From: an uncultured Paracoccaceae bacterium
GTDB taxonomy: Bacteria > Pseudomonadota > Alphaproteobacteria > Rhodobacterales > Rhodobacteraceae
DNA length: 48,990 nt
Assembly (NCBI GenBank): GCA_937995865.1
Contig: CALKJA010000208.1
Coordinates: 1-48,990, forward strand
Direction of reading: 5' to 3'
This document shows, one piece after another, positions 16,274 to 24,445 of the stretch. Within the stretch, counting starts at the first letter, position 1, and every line of letters begins with the position of its first letter. The notes beneath the pieces are model-generated. The model saw only the letters and a list, made by a program, of their open reading frames with translations. It had not been told where the DNA came from and ran no database searches. The position numbers and the translations under genes are program-made.

Positions 16274-16921
16274 GTGTGCTTCCGCGATGATACACAAATC
16301 CAAACGCCCGGCGGTCAGCGGCTAATCGCGGATCTTCATGTGGGTGACGAGGTGGTGACGGCCCAAGATGGACCACAAAAGATCGTCTGGATTGGCAAGA
16401 GCGCAGTATCTACGGCGCAGCTTGTGGCCACGCCCCATCTCAGACCTGTGCGTATTCGCGCTGGGGCTTTGGGCGACGGGATTCCGCAAAGCGATCTTTA
16501 TGTCTCACCACAGCACCGCATCCTTTTGTCATCTCCGATTGCAGAACGCATGTTTGGACAAAAGGAGACCTTTGTGCCTGCGATCAAACTGGTCTGCGCT
16601 GATGGCATTGAGCAGGTCAGCTCTTTCGCTCCGGTAACCTACCTGCACATCCTTTTGGACAAACATCAGGTTGTGTTTGCCAACGGCGCTTCGGCGGAAA
16701 GCCTATATGCCGGGCCGCAAGCGCTTAAGGCGCTTTCGGATGAGGCGCGCTCCGAAATCTTGGATCTTTTCCCGGAGCTGGACGAAAGCGGACCGGAGTG
16801 GCCGATTGCCCATCCAACCATTCAAAAGCAGGCGCTGATCAGCAAGCTTTGGGAACGGCACAGCAAGAACGGCAAACCGCTTGTGATGGTGGAAGGTCAA
16901 GCTGCGCCAAAGCAGGCCTAA
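16274..16921 (+). CDS. Hint (Hedgehog/intein) domain protein, C-terminal half
   Basis: The 215-residue reading frame is a Hint domain of the kind common in Rhodobacteraceae. The catalytic Cys is in VVCFRDDTQI, followed by IADLHVGDEVVTAQDGPQ, then LYVSPQHRILLSS (the B-block His) and VTYLHILLDKHQVVFANG. Hint domains catalyse protein self-processing through an N-S acyl shift at the first Cys. If initiated at the GTG at 16274, only the initiator Met precedes that Cys, so no useful leader would remain to be released. The upstream leader is in the same frame but cut off by a stop. Activity of this form is doubtful. Confidence 0.65.
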   Translation: MCFRDDTQIQTPGGQRLIADLHVGDEVVTAQDGPQKIVWIGKSAVSTAQLVATPHLRPVRIRAGALGDGIPQSDLYVSPQHRILLSSPIAERMFGQKETFVPAIKLVCADGIEQVSSFAPVTYLHILLDKHQVVFANGASAESLYAGPQALKALSDEARSEILDLFPELDESGPEWPIAHPTIQKQALISKLWERHSKNGKPLVMVEGQAAPKQA

Positions 16922-16928
16922 CCCTCAC

Positions 16929-17891
16929 CTACCCCCAAAGCGCCGCCTCAGATGGATGCAAACCGTCTTGATCGAATTTCAAAGGAAAGGCGCGATCCTC
17001 GGCCAACAGAAGCGGCCCATCCAGATCAATCGTGGGCATACCTTGCGCTGCCAAAATCGCCGGGGCCATCGCAAGTGACGTGCCCACCATACAGCCCATC
17101 ATCAGATCAAAACCCTGAGCTTGGGCCGCTGCCTTTACGCGCAGCGCCTCGGTCAAACCGCCGGTCTTGTCGAGCTTGATATTCACCACATCATATTTGC
17201 CAGCAAGCGCCGGAAGCGTCCCAGTGTCGTGGCAGGATTCATCCGCGCAAACCGGCAAGGGCCGCGCCAATCCGCGCAAGGCCTCATCTTCACCGGCAGG
17301 CAGCGGTTGCTCCACCAAGGCCACGCCAAGTCTCACCATATGCGGTGCGAGATCTGAATAGATCTCGGCTGTCCAACCTTCGTTCGCGTCCACAATGATC
17401 GTCGCCTCTGGCGCACCACGGCGCACCGCTTCAAGCCGGGGCATATCGTCAGGCGTTCCCAGTTTGATTTTAAGAAGCGGACGGTGCGCATGCTTGCGCG
17501 CGCTGTCTTCCATCGCTTGCGGCGTCCCAAGAGACAGCGTGTAGGCCGAAATCACGGGCTTCGGCGCAACAAGACCGGCAAGCTCCCATGCGGGGACACC
17601 GGCCGCCTTGGCTTCAAGATCCCAAAGCGCACAATCGACGGCGTTGCGCGCCGCACCGGGCGCAAGCGCCTCTTGCAGCGCGCCGCGCGTGATATCTGCT
17701 GGAAGATCTGCAATCTGCTGCGCGACGCTGTCCATGCTTTCGCCATAACGGGCATAAGGCACACATTCGCCACGCCCTGAAACACCCTCACGTGTGATCC
17801 GCACGCTCAGCACCTTGGCCTCGCTCCGGGAGCCGCGTGAGATGGTAAACACTTCGGCCAAGCGAAACGATTCTGAGATGACTTCGATCAT
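16929..17891 (-). CDS. dgcA: N-acetyl-D-glutamate racemase (enolase superfamily)
   Basis: The 320-residue protein is an enolase-superfamily member related to L-Ala-D/L-Glu epimerases. The metal ligands and acid/base residues are visible: K141-I-K143, D168 with N170 (IIVDANEGW), E194 (VEQPLP), D217 (CADES) and K239 (NIKLDKTGG). Its gene lies downstream of dgcN on the same strand, a pairing described for D-glutamate catabolism: DgcN acetylates D-glutamate and DgcA racemises the product to N-acetyl-L-glutamate. Without that partner I would call it a dipeptide epimerase. The 163-base gap holds 11-bp repeats, so dgcA may have its own control. Confidence 0.8.
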   Translation of the reverse strand: MIEVISESFRLAEVFTISRGSRSEAKVLSVRITREGVSGRGECVPYARYGESMDSVAQQIADLPADITRGALQEALAPGAARNAVDCALWDLEAKAAGVPAWELAGLVAPKPVISAYTLSLGTPQAMEDSARKHAHRPLLKIKLGTPDDMPRLEAVRRGAPEATIIVDANEGWTAEIYSDLAPHMVRLGVALVEQPLPAGEDEALRGLARPLPVCADESCHDTGTLPALAGKYDVVNIKLDKTGGLTEALRVKAAAQAQGFDLMMGCMVGTSLAMAPAILAAQGMPTIDLDGPLLLAEDRAFPLKFDQDGLHPSEAALWG

Positions 17892-17967
17892 GGGTGATCG
17901 TCCTTCCCGGGCTTTGATCCCGTTAACCGCATGCTAACCTTAGTAAATGCGTGCTGCGAAAAACGCA

Positions 17968-18011
17968 TGTGCATCACTTGTGTATCGGATGTGCATCGGT
18001 TGTGCCCTGCC
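17968..18011. repeat. Four 11-bp tandem repeats upstream of dgcA
   Basis: The units tgtgcatcact, tgtgtatcgga, tgtgcatcggt and tgtgccctgcc follow without gaps, the last being degenerate. The 11-bp period matches one DNA helical turn, so the repeated tgtgcatc would lie on one face of the helix. The array is 77-120 bases upstream of the dgcA start. An inverted repeat atgcgt/acgcat (17947-17968) abuts it. Confidence 0.55.
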
Positions 18012-18028
18012 CAAATTCGCAGGCAGGG
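18005..18028 (-). terminator. Hairpin after dgcN
   Basis: Arms ccctgcc and ggcaggg enclose a 10-base loop, about 27 bases after the dgcN stop. There is no T-run; it may end or stabilise the dgcN message. Confidence 0.35.
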
Positions 18029-18054
18029 GACATGTTAACGCGGTGCGCGCAGAC

Positions 18055-19056
18055 CTAAATCGCGGCCAAGCCATCAACCAGACGGCCCGCTCCGTGGCGG
18101 AAAGGATCAACGGTGGGCAGCCCCATGCGCGCTTCAGTCTCTTCGCAATAGCGCAGCGCTTCTTCATCACCCAGATGCTGGGTGTTTATGGAAATACCCG
18201 TAATCTGACACGCCGGATTCACGATCCGCGCAATCGGCAAAACAGTATCGCGCAACTCCTCAAGAGACGGCAGAGAATAATCCGGCAAACCACGCATATG
18301 CGTGCGGGTTGGTTCATGGCTTAGCACAAGCGCATCAGGTTGGCCGCCATGGATCAACGCCATAGTAACCCCTGAATAAGACACATGAAAAAGCGATCCT
18401 TGGCCTTCGATGATATCCCAATGATCTGGGTCGTTATCCGGCGTGAGCCACTCCACAGCGCCAGCCATGAAATCAGCAATCACCGCGTCCAATGGCACAC
18501 CGCGCCCTGTGATCAAAATCCCGGTTTGGCCAGTCGGTGCAAAGGTGCTCTTCATACCGCGCTCGCGCATCTCGGCATCCACGGCCAGCCCGGTGTACAT
18601 CTTGCCCGCTGAGCAATCCGTGCCAACAGCCAGCATCCGTTTGCCGACCCGCTTTTTTCCGTTCGCAATCGGATACGCAACCGATGGGATCCGAACGTCA
18701 TGCAGCTGCGTTCCCGCGCGCTTGGCCTCGGCCTGCAAGTCGTTCTCATTCCTCAACAAATTATGCAGACCTGACGCGATATCATAGCCCATGTTGATCG
18801 CTTCGATTATGACAGCTTTCCATTCTTCAGAGATTACGCCGCCGCGATTGGCCACGCCGATGACCAAGGTTTTGGCCCCCGCTTCTTTGGCCTCTGCAAG
18901 CGTCATATCCGCAACCCCCACATCCGCGCCACAGCCATGCATGCGAAACTGCCCGACAGCGTTCTCAGGGCGCCAGTCTTTAATGCCTTGCGCAACTTTT
19001 GCGGCAAGTTGGTCCGGCACATCGCCAAGAAAAAGGAGATAGGGAGTAGGAATCAT
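18055..19056 (-). CDS. dgcN: N-acetyltransferase DgcN (DUF1611)
   Basis: The 333-residue protein matches the DUF1611/DgcN family: an N-terminal domain with the stretch GADVGVADMTLAEAKEAGA, then a P-loop-like motif GTDCSAGK (residues 145-152) in the second domain. The described role is N-acetylation of D-glutamate, the first step before DgcA. The product can enter arginine synthesis as N-acetyl-L-glutamate. The ATG at 19056 has a strong ribosome site (ggagg). No regulator gene adjoins it, unlike some described clusters. Confidence 0.8.
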   Translation of the reverse strand: MIPTPYLLFLGDVPDQLAAKVAQGIKDWRPENAVGQFRMHGCGADVGVADMTLAEAKEAGAKTLVIGVANRGGVISEEWKAVIIEAINMGYDIASGLHNLLRNENDLQAEAKRAGTQLHDVRIPSVAYPIANGKKRVGKRMLAVGTDCSAGKMYTGLAVDAEMRERGMKSTFAPTGQTGILITGRGVPLDAVIADFMAGAVEWLTPDNDPDHWDIIEGQGSLFHVSYSGVTMALIHGGQPDALVLSHEPTRTHMRGLPDYSLPSLEELRDTVLPIARIVNPACQITGISINTQHLGDEEALRYCEETEARMGLPTVDPFRHGAGRLVDGLAAI

Positions 19057-19279
19057 AGCAGCCTCCGTTGAGTTAACGGCACCTTAAAGATGTTGTAAGA
19101 GGATTGATTGCGTAAAGTGCCTGTCACGCAGGAAAATTCAGAATATTCCTCGATATTTGACTTCAAAGTTCGCAGATTATTTTACTTAGAACTTCTTGAT
19201 GGGAAGGATTGCTCAAAAAAGGGTCATGAAAAAGCCACGCGATTCCGCGATGCAGCATTTTTTGAGTTGCAACACGACG

Positions 19280-19325
19280 CGCAAGATCATATCGCCAATG
19301 CGAACAAAAACGTAATGATCTTGCG
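19280..19325 (+). promoter_or_regulatory. 11-bp inverted repeat in the mcl1 leader
   Basis: Arms cgcaagatcat (19280-19290) and atgatcttgcg (19315-19325) are perfect complements separated by 24 bases. The right arm ends eight bases before the mcl1 ATG and touches its ribosome site (gagg, 19325-19328). In the message it could form a hairpin that affects translation; as DNA it could be an operator. Confidence 0.45.
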
Positions 19326-19333
19326 AGGCCCCT

Positions 19334-20290
19334 ATGTCTTTTCGGCTGCAACCCACTCCGCCTGCTCGTCCAAATCGCTGCCAGCTCTTTGGTCCCGGCT
19401 CACGCCCTGCGATTTTTGAAAAAATGGCCACGTCGGCAGCAGATGTCATCAACCTCGATCTCGAAGACAGCGTGGCGCCAGATGACAAGGACGCAGCCCG
19501 CAAAAACATCATTCAAGCGATCGGCGATGTCGACTGGGGCTCAAAAACTCTGTCTGTTCGGATTAACGGCCTAGATACGCCCTATTGGTACCGAGATGTT
19601 GTTGATTTACTTGAGCAATCCAGCGACCGACTGGATCAAATTATGATCCCAAAGGTAGGTAACGCAGCGGATATCTATGCGGTGGATGCGCTCGTAACCG
19701 CCATTGAAACGGCCAAAGGCCGGAGCAAACCCATCCAGTTCGAGGTCATCATCGAAAGCGCCGCTGGCATCGCACATGTCGAGGAAATCGCCGCAGCCTC
19801 CTCTCGGATGGCTGCAATGAGCCTTGGCGCGGCCGATTTCGCGGCGTCGATGGGCATGGCCACGACGGGTATCGGCGGGACACAGGAAAACTACTATATG
19901 ATCCGTGAGGGTCAAAAGCATTGGTCTGATCCGTGGCATTGGGCGCAAACGGCTATCGTTGCAGCTTGCCGTACGCATGGCGTCTTGCCTGTAGATGGCC
20001 CTTTTGGCGATTTCTCCGATGATGAAGGCTATCGTGCACAAGCCCTGCGCTCGGCGACGCTTGGCATGGTGGGGAAATGGGCAATCCACCCCAAACAAAT
20101 CGCGATCGCCAATGACGTCTTTACCCCCTCAGAGGCCGCTGTGGCCGAGGCCCGCGAAATCCTTGCCGCGATGGAGCAAGCCAAAAAAGATGGGGCTGGC
20201 GCAACTGTTTACAAAGGTCGCCTTGTGGATATCGCATCCATAAAACAAGCCGAAGTCATCGTGAAACAGTCTGAACTTCTGTCCAACTAA
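19334..20290 (+). CDS. mcl1: L-malyl-CoA / beta-methylmalyl-CoA lyase
   Basis: The 318-residue protein matches the Rhodobacter Mcl1 type from its first residues (MSFRLQPTPPARPNRCQLFG). It is a TIM-barrel HpcH/CitE-family lyase with the substrate-binding R76 and Mg2+ ligands E141 (EVIIESAAG) and D168 (SLGAADFA). In the ethylmalonyl-CoA pathway it cleaves beta-methylmalyl-CoA to glyoxylate and propionyl-CoA and condenses acetyl-CoA with glyoxylate to malyl-CoA. Its presence implies acetate or C1/C2 assimilation without the classical glyoxylate bypass. It stands alone with a structured leader upstream and an unusual G-rich hairpin downstream. Confidence 0.92.
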   Translation: MSFRLQPTPPARPNRCQLFGPGSRPAIFEKMATSAADVINLDLEDSVAPDDKDAARKNIIQAIGDVDWGSKTLSVRINGLDTPYWYRDVVDLLEQSSDRLDQIMIPKVGNAADIYAVDALVTAIETAKGRSKPIQFEVIIESAAGIAHVEEIAAASSRMAAMSLGAADFAASMGMATTGIGGTQENYYMIREGQKHWSDPWHWAQTAIVAACRTHGVLPVDGPFGDFSDDEGYRAQALRSATLGMVGKWAIHPKQIAIANDVFTPSEAAVAEAREILAAMEQAKKDGAGATVYKGRLVDIASIKQAEVIVKQSELLSN

Positions 20291-20374
20291 CGCTTAAATG
20301 GTCCAGACTCTGCCCCGGCGGGGCCAACACCCCAAGCCAGCCTAGCCAGAGCTATGCGCATCCGGCCTCACAAC

Positions 20375-20427
20375 CCGCCCTTTTCGAAGGACGGGGAGGG
20401 CGGGTGGGCGTCCTTCGAAAAGGGCGG
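20375..20427. repeat. 19-bp hairpin with G-quadruplex loop
   Basis: Perfect 19-base arms (20375-20393, ccgcccttttcgaaggacg; and 20409-20427, its exact complement) enclose a 15-base loop gggagggcgggtggg. The loop is four G3 runs with one-base spacers, the most favourable G-quadruplex pattern. It lies 84 bases after mcl1 and 43 bases before lysA, both on the plus strand. It could end mcl1 transcription or control lysA. No T-run follows. Confidence 0.8.
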
Positions 20428-20470
20428 CACGACGCTTGCCCCAATCGCACCGTCAGGGTAACGCGTTGCC

Positions 20471-21739
20471 ATGGATCATTTTCTTTATAAAAACGGCGCA
20501 CTACACGCCGAGGACGTCCCGCTAGCGGAGATCGCAGCAGCCGTTGGAACACCCTTTTATGTGTATTCCACAGCCACACTCTTGCGCCATTTTAAGCTTT
20601 TTGATGATGCGCTTAACTGGGCCGATGATCACCTTGTCTGCTTTGCGATGAAAAGCGCCTCAAATCAGGCAATCCTTAAACTTCTGGGCGATGCCGGAGC
20701 GGGAATGGATGTAGTTTCGGGCGGCGAATATGCCCGCGCCCGTGCGGCGGGCATCCCGGGCGATCGCATCGTTTTCTCAGGCGTCGGCAAAACACGCGAT
20801 GAAATGCGTCAGGCCCTGAATGGCGGCATTCGGCAGTTTAATGTCGAGAGCGAGCCCGAGATGCGAGTGCTCTCCGAGATCGCAACCAGTCTGGACGTGA
20901 TCGCCCCCATAACGATCCGTGTGAATCCGGACGTCGATGCCAAGACAAACGAAAAAATCGCAACTGGCCGCAAGGGGGACAAATTCGGCATTCCGATTTC
21001 CCGCGCGCGCGAAGTCTACGCAATGGCCGCAAGTCTCCCCGGTTTGAAAGTCATTGGGATTGATGTGCATATCGGCTCCCAGCTGACGGATCTGGAGCCA
21101 TTTCGAGCAGCCTACGAAAAAGTGGCAAATCTAACAAAGATGCTTCGTGAAGAAGGCCATGAGATCACGCGGCTTGATCTTGGAGGCGGGCTTGGCATTC
21201 CTTATGCGCGCTCCAACCTTGCTCCACCTTTGCCCTCAGACTATGGCAAACTCATCCAAGAGACCGTCGGCCATTTAGGTTGCGAGATTGAGATTGAACC
21301 GGGGCGTCTTGTCTCTGGCAATGCAGGCATGCTTGTTGCCCAGACGATCTATATCAAAGAAGGCGAAGATCGAAAATTTTTGATCATTGATGCCGCGATG
21401 AATGATCTGATCCGGCCTGCTATGTATGGCGCGCATCACGATATTGTTCCAATCATCGAACCCACCCCCGGCATGGAGCTGGCAACATATGATATCGTCG
21501 GCCCGATATGCGAAAGCGGCGATACATTTGCGAAACACCGTGAATTGCCCGCGATCAAAGAAGGCGAACTTGTTGGGTTCCGATCCGCCGGTGCCTATGG
21601 CGCGGTAATGTCGAGCGAGTACAACACGCGCCCATTGATCCCGGAAGTTTTGGTACAAGGTGATCAATTCGCGGTTATCCGCCCACGTCCGACCTTTGAC
21701 GACATCATTAATCGAGATACCATCCCTGAGTGGCTATGA
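20471..21739 (+). CDS. lysA: Diaminopimelate decarboxylase
   Basis: The 422-residue PLP enzyme decarboxylates meso-diaminopimelate to L-lysine, the last step of lysine synthesis. Visible features are the PLP-lysine K61 (VCFAMKSASN), the HIGSQL motif, the glycine-rich phosphate loop RLDLGGGLG, EPGRLVSGNAG and the C-terminal CESGDTFAK that carries the active-site Cys from the partner subunit. It is followed after 27 bases by the TIGR02302 gene. In many relatives lysA directly follows argH and a small lipoprotein gene; here those are 10 kb away on the other strand. Confidence 0.95.
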   Translation: MDHFLYKNGALHAEDVPLAEIAAAVGTPFYVYSTATLLRHFKLFDDALNWADDHLVCFAMKSASNQAILKLLGDAGAGMDVVSGGEYARARAAGIPGDRIVFSGVGKTRDEMRQALNGGIRQFNVESEPEMRVLSEIATSLDVIAPITIRVNPDVDAKTNEKIATGRKGDKFGIPISRAREVYAMAASLPGLKVIGIDVHIGSQLTDLEPFRAAYEKVANLTKMLREEGHEITRLDLGGGLGIPYARSNLAPPLPSDYGKLIQETVGHLGCEIEIEPGRLVSGNAGMLVAQTIYIKEGEDRKFLIIDAAMNDLIRPAMYGAHHDIVPIIEPTPGMELATYDIVGPICESGDTFAKHRELPAIKEGELVGFRSAGAYGAVMSSEYNTRPLIPEVLVQGDQFAVIRPRPTFDDIINRDTIPEWL

Positions 21740-21766
21740 TGCCGCGATCCGAAGCGGAGACCGGGA

Positions 21767-24421
21767 ATGAGCGCTTATCAACGCAAAGCTGACTTGCCCA
21801 AAGGCGCGCGCCGCGCAATCCGTTGGACGCGCGCAGGCATGTTTGCAGAGCGTTTGACGCAGAGCTTTTGGCCGCTTTGGTCCGTAGCCTTTATCGCTTT
21901 GGGCGCGCTTATGCTGGGGTATCCTTGGGCCTTCCTGTTTGAGGCCGCATGGGCGGGTATCATCTTGATGGTGCTTGCAGCGATCACTGCCCTTGTTATT
22001 GGTATGCAGCGCTTCCGACGGCCGACACTGCAAGAGGCTGAGAACAGGCTTGATGCCGCTCTTACCGGGCGACCGATCAGCACATTGCAAGACACGCTCG
22101 CGATTGGCCAAGATGACTCTCAAGCAACGGCTGTTTGGCAAGCCCACCGTGCGCGCATGGCTGAGTGCGCTGCGGCGGCGAAACCCGTTTACCCGGCGCT
22201 AAACATGGCCCGACGAGATCCGTATGCGCTGCGCTACGTGGCAGTTCTTGTACTGGTTGTCGGTTTGCTATTTGGCTCGATCTTCCGTGTCGGTCAGGTG
22301 GGTGATCTTGCCCCCGGCACGGCGCAAGCAGCACTTGGTCCCGCGTGGGAAGGCTGGGCCGAACCACCTCGCTACACCGGTTTGCCGACGATCTATTTGC
22401 CTGATGTCACAGACCCGGCGCTGACGGTCCCACAAGGCTCAAACATCACTGTGCGCCTTTATGGTGAAATCGGCGTACTCTCCGTGGATGAGACAGTCTC
22501 AGGACGGCAGGCCCCTGCGGACGGAGACGCAACAGACGTTGCCGCGCCCGTGCATAGCTTCGACGTCATGCAGCCCGGAATGATCGTAATTGATGGCGCA
22601 GGCGGCCGCAGCTGGGAGGTGGCAATCAAGCCGGATCAGCCACCCACGGTTTCGTTTTCGATTGAATTTTCAAACGACGCCGCGCTGGAACGGGCCACGA
22701 CCCTGGACGAGGCGTTCACGGTCCGTGACGATTATGCCGTTGTTGCGGGTAAAGCGCGATTTGAGCTTTTACTTAATCGTGTGGATCGCCGGCATGGGCT
22801 AACCATACCGCCAGAACCTCGCGCGCTTTTGGAATTGCCGCTGCCAATGACCATTTCCGGTGACCGCTCAGGGTTTTCCGAAGTTTTGACCGAAGATCTC
22901 AGCCAGCATCCGTGGGCAAATTTGCCCGTTTCACTGGATCTTGAGGTGATTGACGAGCTGGACCAGCGTGGCAGGAGTAAAGCCAAAACGATGCTGATGC
23001 CCGGCCGTCGGTTTTTTGATCCAATCGCTGCGGCCGTTATTGAACAGCGCCGCGATCTCTTGTGGAATCGGGAAAACGCCGCGCGGATCGCGCAAATCTT
23101 GCGAACCATAACCTATGATGCTGATGGACTATTCCGGCAGGAAGTCACCCTGCTGCGGATGCGCAATGTGTTGAAAAAGCTCGAGACACTTGCACCTTAC
23201 GGCATGTCTGACACGCAACAGGCCGAGTTAGCGCAGGTGCTTTGGGATCTTGCGATCCAACTGGAAGAAGGCGATCTGAACGATGCGGCAATGCGACTTC
23301 AGCGCGCACAGGAGCGGCTGCAAGAGGCCATCGAAAATGGCGCGACTGACGAAGAAATCGCTGAACTGATGCAAGAGCTTCGCGAGGCAATGCAAGATTA
23401 CATGCAGCAGTTGGCAGAAAGTCAGGACCCCTCCCAACAGCAGCAACCTCAGAACCCGGACAACATGCAGGAGATGACCCAAGACGACCTGCAAGACATG
23501 CTGGACCGCATTCAGGAGCTGATGGAAGAGGGTCGCATGGCCGAAGCGCAAGAGCTTCTCGAACAGCTTCAGCAGATGATGGAAAATATGCAGGTCCAAC
23601 AAAGCCAAAGTGGTCAGGATGGGCAACCATCCGAGGGTCAGCAATCCATGGACGATCTGGCTGAGACGCTGCGCGAGCAGCAAGGCTTGAGCGACGAGAG
23701 CTTTGAAGAACTCCAAGAGCAATTTGGCGAGAACAGCGAACAAGGAGACCGCGGTCAGGAGCAGCAACAAGGTGAAGGCCAGCAAGGTCAGCAAGACGGC
23801 CAGCAACAAGGTCAGCCCGGCCAGAGCCAGCAAGGACAACAAGGCGGCGAAGGTGGACAGGGCGGCGAACAAGGCAACCAGCAAGGCGGCGGAAGCGGTG
23901 ATCAGGCCGGAGATTTGCAACAAGGCCTTGCGGACCGGCAGCAGGCTCTGCGCCGGGAGTTAGAGCGCCAACGTCAAAACCTGCCCGGCGGCGGCACCCC
24001 AGAAGGAGAAACCGCCCGTGACGCGCTAGATCGCGCGGGTGACGCGATGGATAATGCCGAAGAAAACTTGCGCGACAACAATATTGCCGAAGCCATTGAT
24101 GATCAGGCTGAGGCGATGGACGCTTTGCGCGACGGGATGCAGGCGCTTGCTGATCGAATGGCCCAGCAACAACAGCAGCAAGGCCAAGGCGAACAAAACG
24201 GCGATCAAACAGGCAACGCCAACCCCGAGCAACGGGACCCATTGGGCCGTGAGCCGGGCGAAAGCGGGCAACTGGGATCAGATGAGGAGCTGTTGCGCGG
24301 GGACGATGTGAACCGCCGCGCAGAAGAGCTTTTAGACGAGATTCGCCGTCGTAGCGCGCAAGCCGAGCGAGATCAGGCTGAACGCGACTATCTCAATCGG
24401 TTGTTGGAAAGGTTCCAGTAA
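21767..24421 (+). CDS. TIGR02302 / DUF4175 membrane protein
   Basis: The 884-residue protein starts with two hydrophobic segments (about 35-55 and 60-80) and a third near 155-175, then a large periplasmic-type region. From about residue 485 it becomes helical and coiled-coil, and residues 550-825 are extremely rich in Gln/Gly/Asp/Glu with repeated QQGQ units. A conserved R/L/E-rich helix ends the protein. This matches the TIGR02302 family of Alphaproteobacteria, of unknown function, conserved next to lysA. The context with FtsEX, PlsC and AccA suggests envelope biology, which is inference. Confidence 0.88.
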   Translation: MSAYQRKADLPKGARRAIRWTRAGMFAERLTQSFWPLWSVAFIALGALMLGYPWAFLFEAAWAGIILMVLAAITALVIGMQRFRRPTLQEAENRLDAALTGRPISTLQDTLAIGQDDSQATAVWQAHRARMAECAAAAKPVYPALNMARRDPYALRYVAVLVLVVGLLFGSIFRVGQVGDLAPGTAQAALGPAWEGWAEPPRYTGLPTIYLPDVTDPALTVPQGSNITVRLYGEIGVLSVDETVSGRQAPADGDATDVAAPVHSFDVMQPGMIVIDGAGGRSWEVAIKPDQPPTVSFSIEFSNDAALERATTLDEAFTVRDDYAVVAGKARFELLLNRVDRRHGLTIPPEPRALLELPLPMTISGDRSGFSEVLTEDLSQHPWANLPVSLDLEVIDELDQRGRSKAKTMLMPGRRFFDPIAAAVIEQRRDLLWNRENAARIAQILRTITYDADGLFRQEVTLLRMRNVLKKLETLAPYGMSDTQQAELAQVLWDLAIQLEEGDLNDAAMRLQRAQERLQEAIENGATDEEIAELMQELREAMQDYMQQLAESQDPSQQQQPQNPDNMQEMTQDDLQDMLDRIQELMEEGRMAEAQELLEQLQQMMENMQVQQSQSGQDGQPSEGQQSMDDLAETLREQQGLSDESFEELQEQFGENSEQGDRGQEQQQGEGQQGQQDGQQQGQPGQSQQGQQGGEGGQGGEQGNQQGGGSGDQAGDLQQGLADRQQALRRELERQRQNLPGGGTPEGETARDALDRAGDAMDNAEENLRDNNIAEAIDDQAEAMDALRDGMQALADRMAQQQQQQGQGEQNGDQTGNANPEQRDPLGREPGESGQLGSDEELLRGDDVNRRAEELLDEIRRRSAQAERDQAERDYLNRLLERFQ

Positions 24422-24424
24422 GCC

Positions 24425-24445
24425 AAAGCCACCTGCGGGTGCTTT
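24425..24445. terminator. Imperfect hairpin between convergent genes
   Basis: aaag-c-cacc pairs with ggtg-cttt around a tgcg loop, with one bulged base. It lies between the convergent TIGR02302 and zinc-ribbon genes and could serve both strands. Confidence 0.35.

Noticed and set aside
17968-18011. CRISPR-like repeat array
   Set aside because: The units are 11 bp, contiguous and without spacers, and no cas genes are present.
20375-20427. Simple Rho-independent terminator
   Set aside because: No T-run follows the stem, and the loop is far more G-ordered than a terminator needs.
23145-24242. Long antisense frames, including 23145-24242 and 23228-23923, in the TIGR02302 gene
   Set aside because: They are the complement of the Gln-rich repeat (CAG/CAA reads as Leu/Cys-type codons in other frames) and have no recognisable domain or ribosome site.
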